Assembly: GCA_017303935.1 (NCBI GenBank)
Contig: JAFLBD010000001.1
Coordinates: 682,001 to 746,000 of the forward strand
Reading direction: 5' to 3'
Length of the DNA: 64,000 nucleotides
Source of the DNA: Armatimonadota bacterium
GTDB lineage: Bacteria > Armatimonadota > Fimbriimonadia > Fimbriimonadales > Fimbriimonadaceae
Positions 63,201 through 64,000 of this stretch are shown here, piece after piece (position 1 is the first letter of the stretch; each line of letters begins with the position of its first letter). The translations under genes were made by a program, and so were the position numbers. The notes beneath the pieces were generated by a model. The model was given only the letters and a program-made list of their open reading frames with translations. It made no database searches and was not told the DNA's origin.

Positions 63201-63258
63201 AGATTGTCCTATTGGATGTAATGGATCATTAGGCTCTACGAATGAGCCAGAATCCTTA

Positions 63259-63292
63259 TTAGCAGTATACCGGCGAGAGTGCCAAAATTCAA
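63259..63292 (-). promoter_or_regulatory. groES promoter overlapped by CIRCE-like operator
   Basis: Minus strand: -35 TTGAAT (63292-63287), 17-base spacer, -10 TATACT (63269-63264). Overlapping it, TTGGCACTC-N9-TACTGCTAA (63285-63259) matches CIRCE (TTAGCACTC-N9-GAGTGCTAA) at 15 of 18 positions, so HrcA-type repression is likely. Confidence 0.7.
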
Positions 63293-63323
63293 CTGTTTTT
63301 AGGTTGAAATGGGTTCAAAAGTC

Positions 63324-64000
63324 CTACTCGGTCTTCGTCGAATCTTCCCAAACTTCTTCGGCTTCTTCTATCACGTCGGCCTCAGGCGAATCCGGTTTGT
63401 CTTGCTTTGCTTTCCAGAATCCCCACAACACAATCGCAGCGACTCCACCCCAGAAAAGCCACGTCGGAGCTTCTTGAAAATGGAACCCAAGCGGCCATGA
63501 TTTGTGAAGATCATGCTCCCAGTAGTGCTCAAAGGTGTGGAGCGAGAGGTAGGATAGCTTAAGCCCAGCCCAACCCACCAGCAGGTAGGCCATCGACTCA
63601 ATTGAGGGATACCGTTCAAGAAGTTTGAGGAAAACGGTTGCCGCCCAGCGCAGAGCAATGACCCCGGATAGCGCGCCAGCGTAAACCACCCAAATCTTCT
63701 CTTTATGTGGTTCTGTTGCGACCGCCACCAGAACCGAGTCAATGGCGAACGCTACGTCCGCAAGTCCGACGATAAAAACCGTCTTTTGAAACGATGCCCC
63801 GGAAACCTTGATGTCTTTTTCGGTATGGCCAGGCAAGAAATGCTTGACAGCGAGAAAGACCAAGTACAACCCGCCCAGTAATTGCGCCCACCAAAGACCG
63901 CTGAGGATGCTGGCGAACAGAATTGCAATCGCCCGGAAGATAAAGGAAAGGGCCAGTCCGATTGTAAGAGCCCGTTTTTGTTCGGTGGGGCCAAGATGCC
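63324..64000 (-). CDS. TerC-family integral membrane protein, 5' end cut by window
   Basis: About 225 codons are visible; the frame stays open to the right edge (HLGPTEQKRALTIGLALSFI), so the start lies outside. Membrane helices with SFIFRAIAILFASIL, VFIVGLADVAFAIDSVLVAV (acidic Asp in a helix) and SMAYLLVGWAGLKLSY are TerC-like. Members affect metal (Mn) export or tellurite resistance. The C-terminus is acidic and hydrophilic (PDSPEADVIEEAEEVWEDS). Metal specificity is not known. Confidence 0.88.
   Translation of the reverse strand, partial: HLGPTEQKRALTIGLALSFIFRAIAILFASILSGLWWAQLLGGLYLVFLAVKHFLPGHTEKDIKVSGASFQKTVFIVGLADVAFAIDSVLVAVATEPHKEKIWVVYAGALSGVIALRWAATVFLKLLERYPSIESMAYLLVGWAGLKLSYLSLHTFEHYWEHDLHKSWPLGFHFQEAPTWLFWGGVAAIVLWGFWKAKQDKPDSPEADVIEEAEEVWEDSTKTE

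Overview
The window looks like chromosomal sequence from a diderm bacterium, most probably Armatimonadota (Fimbriimonas-like). This is an inference from several traits seen together: PEP-CTERM exported proteins with Arg-rich tails, a type IV pilin-like H-X10-DG protein, an exported protein with a C-terminal dockerin/EF-hand pair, SBBP/Ig repeat proteins, lipoproteins and an outer-membrane beta-barrel. No phage, IS element, CRISPR array, tRNA or rRNA gene was seen. The ends cut through sucD (left) and a terC-family gene (right).

Left part (1-27,800). A small membrane protein plus two SPFH/band-7 proteins form an operon. They are followed by a leader that matches the c-di-AMP (ydaO/yuaA) riboswitch and ends in a terminator just before a HisB-like gene lacking several metal ligands. 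Next come etfBA, a FadN-like beta-oxidation enzyme and an acyl-CoA dehydrogenase, which together suggest fatty-acid oxidation. infC-rpmI-rplT has an apparent AUA start codon for infC and an 89-bp infC/rpmI overlap. The usual rpsB-tsf-pyrH-frr-uppS block is present but split by genes for exported proteins. An ABC exporter, an S4-domain protein, a DinB-like protein and PEP-CTERM proteins fill the rest.

Centre (28,000-37,130). This is the most striking region: six co-directional genes for a decaheme MtrA/DmsE-type cytochrome, an MtrB/PioB-type barrel, an octaheme lipoprotein cytochrome, CcmF heme lyase, a small monoheme cytochrome, and a CbcL-like fusion of a heptaheme domain to a membrane cytochrome b. 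Together they could carry electrons from the quinone pool across the periplasm and the outer membrane, i.e. an extracellular electron transfer conduit with its own heme-attachment factor.

Right part (37,140-64,000). ychF is followed by a tightly coupled operon (MFS transporter, BadF-type kinase, MurQ, GH65-like lipoprotein) that points to amino-sugar/peptidoglycan recycling; a GT9 glycosyltransferase and an amidase lie beside it. Then come a PilZ protein, a 1599-residue exported repeat protein, a CrtI-like desaturase, phosphoglycerate mutase, a DinB protein, a dihydroorotase, dnaK, a pilin-like protein, kynA-kynU, an rRNA m5C methyltransferase, a second PilZ-like protein, and groES-groEL under a CIRCE-like operator.
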